This document shows, one piece after another, positions 17,801-32,800 of a DNA stretch of 33,444 bases. The notes below the pieces were generated by a model. It had not been told where the DNA came from and did not search any database. It was given only the letters and a program-made list of their open reading frames with translations. Source of the DNA: Armatimonadota bacterium (GTDB lineage Bacteria > Armatimonadota > JAAZEB01); assembly GCA_012512505.1 (NCBI GenBank), contig JAAZEB010000311.1, forward strand, positions 1-33,444, in the 5' to 3' direction. Every line of letters begins with the position of its first letter. The first letter of the stretch is position 1. Both the position numbers and the translations under genes were made by a program.

Positions 17801-20800
17801 GCGCCAAAGCGCTCGCGCCGCCCTCTGCCAGGGCGCGTGAGCCGGCGGCCAGCAGGGCCGCCGCCGCCAGCATCACGAGCCGGGTGCTGAGGATCTGGGT
17901 CACGGAATGCTCTCCTTCTGCCATGTTCCCACGCGCGGTCACGGCCGGGCCCCGGTTGGCGGTGGGGCAGGGCACGCCCCGCCGATACCGGAGACCCTGG
18001 CGTGGTGGCCCCCCGTCGTGGGGTGGTGCCGACCCGCGCGGGTGTTGTCGGCCGCGCGCTGCCAAAGGGCAGGCGTGCGACCGCTGGTTCTGGGGTTTGT
18101 TCTCAGGCAGAAGGAGTGGGGGGAGCGCGCGAGGGGCAGCCGGCAAGGGTGGGCCGGCAGGGGGGGATCGTGGCGTTGCCCGGGTGCAGCCGTACCACCA
18201 TCGGTAATGGCAGGTGCGGCCGGCCGGCGGTGACTCCGGCGGTGGCCGACCGGCTCCAGAAGCAGGCCACGCAGCTTTCCGGGGTGTCGGAGGTGGCGCC
18301 GTCGGCCGAGGTGATGGTAGGCGCGCCGGTGCTGGCGATCGGCAGGTGGTGTTCGCCGTCGGGTCCGTGTCGGTGGAAGGCCGCGAACCCGCCCATCAGC
18401 AGGAAGGCGCACGCAACCGCCAGCGCCGTGACCCGGCGCCCTCGGCTGTGTTCCCTTCCGCCGTGAGCCAACATCCTGCGCTTGCCTCCGTTGTAGGAAC
18501 AGACCCGAATCTGGCGGGCGTGGTTCCCTGGCAGCGGCGCGAACCGGCCGGCCGGCGGCCGCGTGCCTGGCAAACGGGTGCCGAACGCTGCCGCGCCGAC
18601 GCGCCTGGCTGCCCGGCGCGCCGGCGGGCTGCCTTACTCTATCTCTACCAGTTCATAGCGCGCCTCGCCGAGGCCGGCGGCGACGGCCTGGCGCACCTGC
18701 TCGTAGGGATCCTTGCCATGGATGCGCTCGAAGAGGTGGCCTTCCTCGCCTGGGGGGCAAAGCTGGTCCGGCACGCTGCCCGGGATCAGGTTCTCCGCCC
18801 GGATCAGGTCCAGCGAGGCGGTCTCAATGGCAACGATGTTGTCGCTGGCGAGGATGCCCACGTCAGGCACCAGGGGTGGCGTGGAGAAGCCCCAGCAGTC
18901 GCACAGCGGGGTGATGTTCATCAGCACGGAGATGAAGTAAACCTGCTCCGGCGGGAAGCAGCGCAGCGTCTCTTTAACGGTGGCGGCCATGCCGGCCTGG
19001 AACTGGCGGAACTTCTCCTCTGGCTGCTCCATCTGCAGCGCGCCGGTGGGGCAGGAGCGCGTGCAGTGCATGCAGTAGCGGCAGTGGTGTTCGGTAATCG
19101 CCAGCCGGCCCTGCTCGTCGAAGTGGACGGCGCCGGTGGGGCAGCCGTGGATGCACTGCTCGCAGTGGGTACACTCCTCCGCGTCCCACTCGAAGTGGCC
19201 GGACATGAGGCCGTGAATGGCGCCGCGCGTCTTGTAGCTGACGCAGCCCATGGCGATGTTCTTGATCGCCCCGCCGAAGCCGGTGTGTCCGTGGCCTTTC
19301 CCGTGGCTCAGAACGAGGAGCGCGTCGGCATCCACGACGTTGCCGCACAGCTCCACCTCGGGCAGCCCCTCGATGCTCGTCTCGCGCTTGTAGAGGTACT
19401 TGTCGTGCTCGCCGCCGGCGCCCACCACGCGCGCCCCCAAAACCTCTGGCGTGTAGCCGCGGATCACGGCCGCGTCAGTGGAGAAGGAGCCATCCGTCAG
19501 GTAGGGGTAGCCGCCGGCCTCCTTCACCGCGTCGACCACCTGGCGTACGAACAGGGGATGAATGGTATAGAAGCCGATCCCGCTGCCGACATGCATCTTG
19601 ATCGCCACGCGCTTGTTGGCGAAGCGTCGGCCGAAGTCCGCCTGCTTCAGCAGCCGACCAAACTTGGCGGGCAGCGTCGCGTTGACATCGAGTCGCGTAA
19701 CATGCGCCGAGGCAAAGAGAACCCGGTTCATAGACACCCTTTCACTCATGTTGGCCAGGGCACGGCGGCAAAGGTTCGGGGCTGAAGGCGGTCGCGGTAA
19801 ACGTGCCAGACACGCCTGTACGAAGGAGCGACCCCACGTGCCACTGGGATCGGCGTTGGGCCTTCCCCGCATCCCCCGGCATCGGGGCCGCCTCCGCGAT
19901 GCGGCATCGCCCTCTGTCCTCCGCCCGCCCGGGTGCCGAATCCCCGCGGCCGTGTCTCCTGGCTAAGGATACGCCGGGCCGGCCGGCTCTCCCTGCTCCT
20001 GCCCCCGGCGCCTACGAACGGCGCTTCTGTAGTGCCTCCTCACAGGCGGAGACCACGCCGCGCAGGTCGTCGGGGCTGCCGTAGAACATGCCGGATGAGG
20101 CGTGCGCGCGATGGAAGGTCGAGAAGGCATCCACGGCCTGCCGCAGTGCGGCCAGCCGGGCAGGGGCCGACGGTTCCGCGGAGTTGATGGCCTGCTGGCA
20201 AGCCTGGTGCGCGCGGTCCACCTCGGCGAGCAGACAGGCATACTCGTTCTGCACCCACGCGTCCTCCACGCCTCGCCGGGCGTCCGGATCGTCCGCCTTG
20301 GCCCGGGCTTCGTCGATGAGCGCGCGGAGGCGCTTCGGGTCGCGCACGTACCGGCTGGCGAGGGACCATGTGTTCGCCACGCGCTCGACCGGCTCCTCGG
20401 CGGCGGCGCGCTCCATACCCTCCGCGATGGCCCGGTAGTAGTGCTGCATCGTCTCCGCCGCGGCCCCGTAGCGCCCCTCACAGAAGCGTCGCATCACCTG
20501 CCACACGTCCTGGTCGAGGTCCCACAGCAGCTCCGCGTTCAGGTAGGCGCTCGTCTCCGCGCTGCGGAACCAGGTGTGCGAGAGGCCCCAGATGGCCGCC
20601 CCCTCGATCCCCAGCAAGCGCAGAAAGCGGTAGTCCTCCTTCATCGTGGTGAAGGTAGGCCACCACGGCACGGGCTGGGTGATGCCGCACCAGTAGTCGG
20701 TCACCATCATCCGGCCGCCGGCTGCGCGGCGCCACCCGCGCAGCACTTCGGCATACTGGCGAGAGCGCGTGCAGCGCTGGTCGCCCAGCGAGTGCAGAGC

Positions 20801-23800
20801 GCACCGCCAGTAGAGCCAGACCAGCACGTTCAGGTCAGGGTCCGCTTCCGCCGCGCCCGGCGGTTCGATGGTCGGGGAGTAGGCGTCGTACCAGAGGGTC
20901 ACACCGGGCCGCTGCGAAGCGAGGGCGCGGCGCACGTCGGCCACGAAGCGGAGGAGAAGGGGCGTGGCGTCCGGCACGCCCTCTCCCGGCCAGATGCGCT
21001 CGCACGTTCCGGTGACCAGGCGCGCGCACTCCGGACATTGGCAAAACGCCCACCCGTCTCCCTGGAGCAGGCTGAGGTGCGCCAGCTCCGGGTGCTTCTC
21101 GGTGGTCGACTCCAGGGAGCGCGCCACGGCGGCCACGGTCTCCGGGTTGGTGGTGCAAAGTTGCGTCACCATCGGGTCGGTCTCGACGGCACGCGCGCCG
21201 TCGCGCAGCGCGTAGTAGTGCGGATGGGTGGCGCCATGGCGGTCGGGGGGCAGGATCGTCCCGAAGGCGTGGTTGGCGGCGCCGCTCATCAGCCCGCGCT
21301 TGCGGATCTCCGGCAGCAGGCGCGTCTCGAAGTGCGCCCACGCATAGCACCACCCCATGCGGAAGAGGTTCAGCTTGCGCTTCGCGGCCCAGTCGATCAG
21401 GGCCACGTCACCCTCGGGTTCGGTCGGGTGGGGCATCGCGTCGAAGGCGCGCAAGGGGAAGGCCGGCGCCTCCCGGCGCTCGCACGGGCGCAGCACGAGT
21501 GGGTCGTGCCGGGGGATGCGCTCGCCGTCGGGACCGGGCACTGTCCAGCGCGCCCCCAGATCCCGCTCCAGGAGGTCATAGACGCCGTAGAGGGCCGCCC
21601 GCGGCGAGCCCCCGATCACCAGCGCGCGGTCCTGCTCAACCCGGATGAGGAACCCCTCCTCGCCCAGTTGGCCGGCTCGCTCGCTCAAGGCGCGCGTCCG
21701 AAGGTACGGGGCCAGTGAGGTAGCGGTGCCGACCGCCACGAACGGCCGGTCCTGCGGCGCCCCCGACTGGACCGGGAACGGCGCGTCCGCCATGCGCGAC
21801 AGGTAGCGCGCCAGTTCCCCCGCCGCGAACTGCTCGACGGCGTCCTGCCCCGGGCAGACTATTGGCCCGAGCGCCCTGCCCGCGCGCGCGAGCGTGAGAC
21901 CTTCCGCGGCAGCACCGGTGGTCGCCATGAGCAGCACCCCCAGGATAAGGAGCAATGGAGTAGCGGAGTAGCGGCGGGATGGGGCGGCCGGCCGGCGGCT
22001 GCCGGTGCTCCCCTCCTGTCGCGCGTGAGTGCCCTGGCGCCGGCGTTCGGCCCCCCGAACTTGGGGAGCCAAGCCCGTCACGAGCCCTCGGACCACGGCA
22101 CGGGTTTGCTCCCATGCCGCTCGGGCAGCCCAGACGCACGAGACCTCCGACTCCATCACTCGATCACTCCATCACTCACTCCCTGAACCGTGCCTGGAGC
22201 GGGGTCGCCCAGGCCGCATCGCTTGATCCTACCATACGCCGGCTGGCCCAGATCCCCCTCGTGGTGCCCACGTCCGTCGGCCCGCGGGGCATTCATTAGA
22301 ACTTTCTAATGATGTTTTAACCAGTTCCTAATGTTGGCGTGCTATACTAGAAGGACAGTCCTGTACCCCCCGCCTGGGATCTCGCATCTGGCAGAATGGA
22401 GGCATGGAGTGAGACGAAGACAAGGGTTCACCCTGATCGAGCTACTCGTCGTTATCGCGATTATCGCCATCCTGGCGGCGATCCTGTTCCCGGTCTTTGC
22501 GCGAGCGCGCGAGAACGCCCGCAAGGCGAACTGCCAGTCCAACCTGAAGCAGCTCAGCTCGTCGATCCTGATGTACGCCCAGGACTATGACGAGTGCCTG
22601 CCTCCTGCCTACTTTGGCTCGGGCACCTGGGTGGCCAAGTGGTCGGCCATCGTTGTGCCTTACGTGAAGAACGAGGGGGTGTTCCGCTGCCCGTCGGACG
22701 TCCCGAACACGGAGTGTGGCTGTGGCACCGTGCCGCGGTTCCCCTGTAGTTACGGGGTAAACCAGAACGTGATGAACCCGGTACACCACGGTGAGACGTG
22801 TAACAACACCACCGCCTTGATCTCCCATCCGGCAGACACCGTGCTGGCGCTCGATGCCTGGCAGGCGCAGCGCTTCTGCACGGTGCCGTTCGAGCCGTGG
22901 CCGGCCTGGTGCTCCGACATCACCTGCATCGGTCAGCCGGCCGGCATTCGCCCCTCCGACGGCACCAACCTCTCCCGACACAGCGAAGGCCTGAATGTCG
23001 CCTTCTGTGATGGCCACGTCAAGTGGTACAAGAGCGGCACCGTGGACTACGACAGCGCCCGCTACTGGACCCGGACGCGGTAGCCACCCACTGGCGGGCG
23101 GCCACCGCGGGCCGCCCGCTCTCTCTCCCTCACGCTCCCCACCGCGCCTGGAGGGGGATCACCCACGCGGCCCCCTCCTCGAAGTTGTAGACGTAGCCCT
23201 TGCGGTAGTCCATCGGGTCGCGGAAGCCGCGGATGAAGGAGACCTCGCCGCAGTCGATCCGGTAGCGGTCGCCCTCTTTAGCCACGCCTTCGATCCGGTA
23301 GCAGGCGTTCAGCCGGCGGTCGTTCTCGATGAGGATCTCGGAGCCTTTCAGTACGTCACCGAGGGGCAGGGGGGTATCCACCCAGAGGTAGCCTCGTCCT
23401 TGCAGCTCTCGCTGCAGGCGGAGGATCTTGCCCCGATAGCAGGCGGTAGGGAGCGTCAGCGAGTAGGTGCCCAGGGCGATGCGGGAGCCACGCACCAGCC
23501 ACGCCTTCTCCACCTTGCCGCCGCGCACGCGCAGGGCCGCCAGCCGGCCGGTGAAGGTGAAGCCCTCTTCCGTCTGGTAGGTCGTCTCCTCATCCGGCGC
23601 GCACGCCAAGTAGTCGGTGGTGCCGTCCGCCAGTTCCACCTTCAGGACCACCGCCTCCAGGCCCGGGCGCTGGGGGGTTACCTTCAGGCGCGTCGCCTTG
23701 CGGATGAGGGGCGCGCCCTTGAACGGCTCCACGAGCCCCACGAAGGTGGAGACAAGGCCCTCGGCGCCGGCGCGGTGCCCGAGCAGGTAGCGAAGCGTCT

Positions 23801-26800
23801 TCGGGGCGCCGGCGGGCTGGCCGGCCGGCACGTGTCCGTCGGCCAGGGCCACGTCATCGAAGCGGGTGAAGGCGTGGTAGCGCACGTGCAGGTCGTCTTC
23901 CGCCTTCAGGTTCCAGTAGGGCGGCGTTCCCTGGTAGTCGAGAACGAAGCTTTCCGGCGGGGCGGCATCGCGCTCCACGTTATCCAGCCAGGAGTAGCCC
24001 ATGCGCGCGCCACGTTGGGAGGTGCCATAAGGCACGTCGGCGCCGGCGTAGCTGCCGCCCTCCTGGCGTATCAGGCGCAACCCCGTGGCCGTAACGCTGC
24101 CCGGCAGCGCGTGGAAGCTGAGCAGGTGGTCTTTGCCGCCCTGCACGTGGAACACGTCGAGGGCGTAGGAAGCATTCCCGCCCACCGGCATCAGCGCCAT
24201 GGTGCGCCGGTAGGTCTGGATGCCGTAGACCTCGCGGCTGTCGACGCAGAAGCCGCCGAAGTCGGGGAACTGGGCGAAGAACTCCGGGTGACCGACGCGC
24301 ACCGTGGCTTGCGGCAGCTCGTTGACCACGACGGTATTGTAGGAGATCGTATTGTCTTCCCACTCGATCGACTTGGGCCAGTCGCCCCACAGCTCGCGGT
24401 AGCCGAGCGGCGGGCAGACGGCAAAGCCGTAGGCGTCGTAGCCGAACGCCAGTTCACTGCGGTGGCCGGCCACGCCGTTGAGGCCGTAGTACATCCAGAG
24501 GCCCTGACCGGTGTCGCGCGGGCCAAACTCGATGCTCACCAGGCCATAGCCGGCGCGGTTGCGGCCGGCAATCGGCGGCTCGGTTCCCCGCTCGCGCAGG
24601 ATGCGCGCGACTTCCTTCTCGATGCGGTCAGGATCCTTAGCGTAGAGGTCGCGGCCCAGGCCGCGCAGCCGCCCCTTGGCCGCCCACCCGGCGATCAGGG
24701 CGTACTCCGGGTCGCCCAGGTACTTGTAGCCGCGGATGATGAAGTTGGGGTCGCCATAGATCACGCCGCGGCTGCCGCAGGCGCCGGTGTCGCCGATGTG
24801 GGGGGTGTTGGCGGCCAGCACGGCCAGCCGCCAGCCGGCGGTGATCGTCTGCTTGAACTGGGGAAACTCGCGGTAGATGCTGCGGCGCGACTTGCCATAC
24901 TCCTCCAGCAGGTCGGCCGCGGCTCCTAGCGCCGCCCCCCAACTGAGGGAGTAGCCGGGCGAACCCTCGGCACCAGCGCCGTCGCGGTCGATGGTGCCCA
25001 GGATGAGCTGCGGGATGTGCCCGCCCTCCCCGGGCTTGGTTGCTCCCTGGCCGACGGTGCCTTCCTGGAAGATCCAGTCGATCCACTCGCTGGTCTGCGG
25101 CTCGCGGTTCAGCGCCACCGCGCACTCCACCACGTTCGCCTGTGGGCCGCCTTCGTTGCCGTAGATCTTGCGGCCGGTCTTGATCGCCTTCACGAACTCC
25201 GCCAGCAGGTTGGTCTCGATGTTCGCCGCAAGCTGGGCGTAGGTGCCTTTCGGCGTGGGGAGGCGGAACTGGCGTCCTTTGGCGGCCAGGAAGGCGTACA
25301 GCTCCGGGCGGTTCCACAGGCCGGAGCGGACCATGTCGTAGGCCTGGGCGAGGGTGCTGACGGTGCTGCACTCCCAGATGCTCCCCTCGATCTTGCCGCC
25401 ATCCTGGCTGCCGGAGTGAAACCACCCCTGCTGGCCGTAGACCGACCAGTCCATCGCGGGGTAGACATCGGCGATGCGGTCAAGGAGGATGCCGCACTTG
25501 TGGGCGTAGACGGGGTCGCCGGTGAAGAGGTAGGCGCGGGCGAGGGCGTGGGTGCCGCTGAGAATCTCGCGCCACAGCCGCCAGGCATAGTAGCCGATGA
25601 AGCGGTGAACCTCGCCAGGCGGGTTCCAGCCCCAACCGTCGTCCACCCCCCAGGTGTGCTTGGGGTCGTTCGGGTCGGGGTGCTCCGTGTTGAAGAGGAG
25701 GGAGCGGTCCGCCTTCTTCGGGTTGAAGCAGCCGGTCTCGTCGATGCCACTGCGGTAGTAGGCGCCGAAGTCGTTGGTGGGAAACTCGGTGCCGCACTGC
25801 GGACAGGCGATCTTCCACGGCCGGGCCCACACGTCGGTCTTCCAGGGGTACTTGTCGCGTTCGTAGATCCCCGGGCCACACACCGGGCAGCCGCCCAGAC
25901 GCTTGCCCCAGTGCATGTTCACGTCGATGGTGCGCGGCAGATCCTGCCCGGGCACCAAGCTCCACAGCTCCTCATCGGAGAGGGCGCGCCACCGTTCGGC
26001 CGCCTTTACGGCGCCTTCGTGCTGGCTGCGCGCCCAGTCGTATTTGGCAACGTTCGCTCGCAGGTTGGCGATGCGCTCTGGCGTGAAGAACCCGCCATAC
26101 TCGGGGCCGGCGGCGGCGTGGGCGATACTGCCCAGCCCCAACAGGGCCAGCACGCACGGCACGATCACAGTGGAACTGGTGGCCATGGCCTCTTACCCTT
26201 CCTTCGGACGCTCGGCTGTCCTCACAAGGTTAGCCGATGGCCGGCCGGCTCCTTGTGCCGGGCGCGGGCTGATCGGACCCCGGCGCTTGCCCGACCGAAG
26301 GGCGTTCGGCGGGCCGGTGCTCATCGGATCGGCGCTTGCAGGGAACCGTTTGCCACCGGGCGATGCTCCTTACAGACAAAGGTGTGGATGCTCTAGCGGC
26401 CAGGCATGGCGGCGGAACCAGAACCGGGACGGCGTTGTTCCGAGAATGAGGGAGAAGCGCCGGCCGGCGGGCCTGACGGTCACCGGTAGCTCTCCCGGTT
26501 GAGCGTTCATCTTGATAGGCGCCTCATTGGGCACGAGCACCGGCTCGATGATACAGGGCAGCTTCGCGGAATGATGGAGGTGCGGTATGGCACGGGAGCG
26601 TCTCGACAGCACACGCAGCCGACCGATGACCGAGGAAGAGTCGGCGCTGATGGAGAGCAACAGCCGCCTGGCCTGGTGGGTAGCCAACCGGGTGCTGCGC
26701 CGGGTGATGGCCCGCCAGGGGACGGACCGGAATGCCGAGGCGCTCTTTGAGGATCTGCTCGACGCGGCGTTGTTTGGCCTCTCGCTGGCGGCGAAAACGT

Positions 26801-29800
26801 TCAACCCGGAGCTGGGGGCGTTTTCCACCTACGCCGTCACCGTGATGACCGGCGAGTGCAACAGTTTCCTCGAGCGCAGCGGGCGTAAGCTGCCGCCAGC
26901 CGATGTGCATCTCGTCAGCCTCTCCGACCTGGTGGCGCATGAGTATGACGACGGCGACGCCCTGGGCGAGTTCGTGGCCGATCCAAGCGCGGTGGACCCG
27001 GTAGACGCCGCCTCCCGGCGCGCGCTGCCCGGGGTGCTCCACGAAGCGATCAACGCGCTTCCCGACCGCGAGGCGGAGGTGATCCGACGTCGCTTCCTGC
27101 TGGGCGAGAGCCTGGAGAAGATCGGCGCCGCCCTGGGCCGCAGCCGCCAGCGCATTTACCAGATCGAACGGCAGGCGCTGCAGCACCTGCGCCGCGCCCT
27201 TCAGCAAGAGGGCTACGCCACCGCGACCGACCTCATCTGAGGGGCATTCGCGGCGGGGCGAAGGCGAAGCAGCGGCGCCCGAAAACGCAGAACGCCCTCG
27301 GGCCGGCCCGAGGGCGTTCGCGCACGGAAAGTTCCGTGAGACGGACGGTTTCACCCTGACTGATCCTGGTATCGGCAGTTCCCAGCGAACACTTAAGCCC
27401 GAAACGGCAGCGCCGTTCCTGCCTCTACTCCTGAAAGAATTCGAGCAGTTCGCCGCACGGCCCGAGGAAGAAGGCGATGCGCACCGACTTGCCGCCGAGG
27501 TCGGCGTCTCTTGGTTCGAGGGTGACCGTCCTGCCGGCGGCGCGCACGCGGGCGATGGCGGCATCCACATCGGCGACCCGCAGCGCCAGGTGGATCATCG
27601 GGAACTGCTGCACCGGCTCCGTCGGGGCCTCGGCGGCGCCGATCACCTCGATGCAGCCGCCGTCGCCCAGGTCAAGCAGGCAAAGGCGGCGGTCGCCGCT
27701 GCCCCACTCGCGCGCCAGGCGGCAGCCCAGCACCTCGGTGTAGAAGCGCTTGGTGCCTTCGTAGTCGGTGGTTTGCAGGGCCGCGTGGTGGAACCCCAGG
27801 CCCTCGATCACAGCGTTGGTGCTCATCTGTTTCCCTCTCCGCGTGGCGTCAGGCGGGCGTGAGGCCGAGCGCCTGGTGCCACTCGGCCAGCTTGCGCATG
27901 CGCGCGGCCGGCTCCGCCGGAAGCTGCAGCGGGCGCCCGCGCGCGTCGATTATCAGGCCGACCACGCCGCCCTCCACGGTGGTGGTGACCGGCCGGCCCT
28001 TGCCGGCGCCGACGTTCAGGTTCCGCGCGGGGGTGATCGTCACCTGCGCCTGCTGGCCCACGCCGAGCGGCAGCAGCTTCAGCGCGCCGAACGGCACGCT
28101 CTCGCTGCCTCCCTTCATCTGCACGGTGACGGCCGGCTCGCCCTCCTTCGCCGTGCCCACCGGCGCGATCACGTGCCCCAGCTTGATCAGGCAGTCGCGC
28201 TCGAACACCTGCATCGCCGCCTCCGGCAGCACCGTGGCGAGCACCCCGAGCTGTGGCATCATGAAGATCGAATCGACCGCCAGCAGGGTGACCCCTTCCG
28301 GCTGGTAGGCATCGAGCATCATCAGGGCAGCCTCGGCGCGGCGCGGCGCGTGGGAGAGGACGCCGCCGCTCCCCACGATCAGGCCGAGATCCATCAAGCT
28401 GACGAGCGTTGCCCCGGTGGCGCTCTGCGAGAGCGCCTCGCCGATTGTGCGCACCTGCCGGACCCCCTTCAGGCCACGCGCCAGCGACTTGTGGTGCTCG
28501 AACGCCAGGCGCAGCGCCTCACGCGCCACCGCCTGCTCGATCCGCAGGTCTTCCAGGGTGTAGGGGATCGTGGTGGGGCGGATCATCTTGTTGCGCAGGC
28601 GGTTGCGCAGGTCGGCATCCTCCAGGGGGAATGGCACCCAGCGGGCGATGTTCTGCGTGCCGGCTTCCAGCAGCACGTTGCAGATCGAGTAGCTCATCCC
28701 CAGGTTGGCTGAGACGGTGCGGTTGAAGGTGCCGTCGAAAACGCTGAAGACGTCGGTCGTCGCCCCGCCGATGTCTACCGCCAGCACCGACATCCCCAAC
28801 TGCTCGGCAATCGTTTGCACCATCTTGCCGAAGGCGTTGGGGGTGGACATGATCCCGGTGGAGGTCCACCCCGACAGCTTGGAGTAGCCGGGCGCCTGCT
28901 GCATCACGTGCTGGAGGAAAAGCTCGTGGATCGCCTCGCGGGCGGGACCGAGGTTCTCCTGCTCCAGCACCGGGCGCAGGTTATCGACCACGCGCAGGTC
29001 GCACTTGCCGTCTAGCGTCTTGGCTACCGGCTCCCGGGCGGCCTTGTTGCCGGCGAAGATGACCGGGATGCGCAGGCCGATGCCCAGGCGCGGGCGCGGA
29101 TCGGCGGCCACCAGCAGTTCGGCCAGCTCCACCAGGTGCATCACCGTGCCGCCATCGGTGCCGCCAGACAGGAGGATCATGTCCGGACGCAGGCTGCGGA
29201 TACGCTCGACGCGCTGGTACTCCTTGCGGCCGTCGTCGATGGCGATCACGTCCATGATGATCGCGCCGGCGCCCAGGGCGGCGCGCTGCGCGCTCTCCCC
29301 GGACATCGAGCGCACCACCCCCGCCACCATCATCTGCAGGCCGCCGCCGGCACTGGAGGTGGAAAGGTACAGGTCGGTTCCGGTGGCCCCATCGCGCGCC
29401 GGCACGATCAGGTGGCCGTCCTCCAGGAGGCGCTTGCCGGCCACCTCTTCCAGCTCCGCGGCGGCGTTGCGCACGCCGACGGTGACGTCGTCGAACGGCG
29501 CCTCCACGGTGGTGGGGGCTTCGCCGCGCGCCACCAGGCGATACTCGTCGTCCTGCTTTTCGATCAGGATCGCCTTCGTGGTGGTGCTGCCGCAGTCAGT
29601 CGCCAGGATCGATTGCACCTGCGTTTCGTTCGTCGCCATGGCGTCATTATATCATAGGGCCGAAAGCGGCGGCAACGCGCCGGGCGACGAACTTCGGGGT
29701 TTTGCGAGAGGCAGAGCGGGGCCGGGGATCCCAGGTGACGAACGGTTTTCCCCGGCCCCCAGGCGCGCTACTCTTCTTCCTCCTCGGCTTCGTCCTCTTC

Positions 29801-32800
29801 GCCGCTCAGCTCGCTGCCGCACATTGGGCAGCAGCCGCCACCGCCCATTCCCACCTGCCACAGCTTCCGGCGCTGCTCCGCGGTCAGCACCGCCAGCGCG
29901 TCGAGCAGGGCGTTGACCATCGTCAGCTTCAGCGCGGCGCCCTGTTGCCCCAGGTCGCGCACTGCCTGCTCTACCTTGGCGCGGTCCACGTTCTCCTCGT
30001 GCAGTAGCTGCATCAGGTCGATCTTGGCCAGCTTCAGATCGGCCCACTTGCGGATGGACTCCTTCTTGGCACTAATCTTGATCGCGTGCAGCCGCTTCCA
30101 CTGCTCCTCGCTGAGGTCCAGCCGCTTGAGCCGCCACAGCCACCCCATGCCGTGGAACCCCATGCCGTGGCCCATCATCCCGCCATGCCCGTGCCCGCAT
30201 CTGCCCATGGTTTCCGCCTCCTTACCGGACCTGGTCTGGCCCGACACGCGCGGCATCGCGCGCTCACCTGCCCTCCAGGTTACCACGCCGGCCTCGGCAC
30301 CAAACGCCGATCCCCGGCTCACCCGGACGCTCGGTCCCGGCGGACGAACGACCGATCTCGTAGGGGCAAAGCATTTGCGGGAGGGATGAATGCCCATTCC
30401 GTAGGGGCGAAGCAATTGCGGTGGGAACGGCAGATCCCGTAGGGGCGAAGCAATTGCGCGTCTAGCCGTAACGCGTTCGCTCACCGTCGATTGCGCAATT
30501 GCTTCGCCCCTACCGGGGTGTGTTTGGCCCCGCCTGGTATCTCTACCGGGTGACGCGGTAGACGCCATCAGCGCCCGCGGTGAGGCGGCCGCCCATGGCC
30601 TGCGTCAGATCGGCCAGCGTCATCAGCGGCTGGCCCTGGTCAATCCATAGCGGCACGGTGACCGGCTCTTCCACCTGCCCCGGCACCGCCGGCAGCACCA
30701 GCTTCTTGGCGGCAGGCCACTGTGGGTGCCTCAGCGTGAGCACGCCCTTGTCGGCATCCCACTCGCTATTCCAGCCCAACGCCGCGGCGAGCGCTAGTGG
30801 GCGCACGTAGACTTGCCCGCACACCAGGGTGGCCGCGTCTTCTGGCAGGCGCTTGCCATTCGCCTCCACCGTGGCGGGCTGGCTCTTCACGTCGCTGACC
30901 TCCGGGATGCGGCTGGCCCGGACAACGAACGCGTGGGCGGCCGCCTGTGACAGCGCCAGCGGGTAGAGATCGTTCACGCCTGCCCGGCGGGCTTCCTTGG
31001 TCAGCCCACCGTGGACCACCCCGAGAACCGCCCGGCCTGGACGAGGATGAAACCCTTACGGGACCAGGACCGGTCGCCCACCGGACCCATCGGGCCGCCT
31101 GGCTCCGTAACGGCAGCGATGACACCACGGTAGTAATCCACCTCGGCGCGCGCCGTCGCCTCGCTATCCCAGATCCTGGCAGACAGGCGGAGTTCGAAGG
31201 GGCCTTTTTCCCAGCCGCGGTCGATGCGAGTGACCACGCCGTGGTAGTTTCGATCAATGGTCCACGCTTCGAGACCCTCTGCCCTGACCCCGGGGATGGG
31301 GTGGACCGGAAAGGGGTGGCTGACCAAGGGCCACTGAATCGGGGTGAACCCGGGCAACTCCGCATCTTGAGGCAGGAGGGTCTGAACGTGCTGCTTCGTC
31401 AGTTGCACCGGATCGGCCAGGGCTTGTCCGGCCGTGCCCACGGTGGCCATGAAACCGAGAATAATGGCGGATACCGCGCGATGAAATCGGTTCATCTCGG
31501 CAACCCTCTCTTTTCCCGGCAACGGCAGATCCCGTAGGGGCGAAGCGATCGCGTGAGGGATGAGCGACCCCGTGGGGGCGAAGCATTTGCAGGACAGACG
31601 GCTGGTGAACGCGGTTTGTTCGGTCTGCGATTGCTTCGCCCCTACCGTCTGTCGCCGTGCAGACGCTGGGCCCTACCATTTTGCGTTTTGTTCCGCCTGG
31701 CATTCCCACGCCGGCCGCGGCGCCAAGTGCCGTCAAGAGTTTGGATATCCTGTCTTATGTTTTGTTCCGCCTGGCGGGGCGGGCCAGGGCCGGTGCGTGT
31801 TGGGCGAGGCTGCCAAGCACCCGTCTGCTGAGGATATCCCATCCTACCAGGCGGTGTCGGAGGGGCCAAGGGATCGCCCCGGCGGCGGCGAAAGGAAGGG
31901 CAGAGCGGGCCACGCGGCGCCAACCGGCCGCGGGCTGTAGTCTGGAGACCACCGTGATCATCGCGGATCTAAAGGAGATTGAGGGGCGCGTCTACCCGGC
32001 GCGGCGGCGGACGCAGAACGTGGTCGGGGGAGCCTCGCCGATCCAGGCGCGGCACTTCAGCATCGGCTACGTGACGCTGGATCCAAACGGCGGGCAGGTG
32101 CCCTGGCACAACCAGGAGCAGGAGGAGGTCTACCTGCTCCTCGACGGCACCGCGGAGATGTGCCTGGGGGAGGAGCGCCAGCTCCTGAAGGCGGGGCAGG
32201 CGGTCTATATCCCCTCCGGCGTCTTCCACCAGCTCACCAACGTGGGCGACACGCCGGCGCACTTTCTGTATTGCTACGGCCCGGCGGGTGACGTGGCGCA
32301 CTGGCGGCAAGAGCTGGACGGCACCTTGCCCAAAGCGGGGGAAGACGCGCCGCCGCTGCCGCCGGGAGCGTGGCCGCAGCATCGGGACTGAGCGGCTCGC
32401 CGCGCGCGGGGAAGGAGAGGCTTCTGTTGGCAGCCACCAGAGTGGGCATTATCATGAACGGCGTCACCGGCCGGATGGGCAGCAACCAGCACCTGACGCG
32501 CTCCATCCTGGCGATCCGCCGCCAGGGCGGGGTGCGGCTCAGCGAAACGGCGGTCATCCTCCCTGACCCGATTCTGGTCGGGCGCAACCCCGCCAAGTTG
32601 GAGGCGCTGGCCGCTGCCGCCGGAGGGGCGCGCTGGACTACCGACCTCGACGCGGCACTGGCGGACCCGGACTACTCTCTCTACTTCGACGCGCAGACCA
32701 CCGACCAGCGCGCCATTGCCCTGCGCCGGGCGATCGCCGCCGGCAAGCACGTCTACTGCGAGAAGCCCACCGCCCTCACCACGGAGGAGGCCCTCGATCT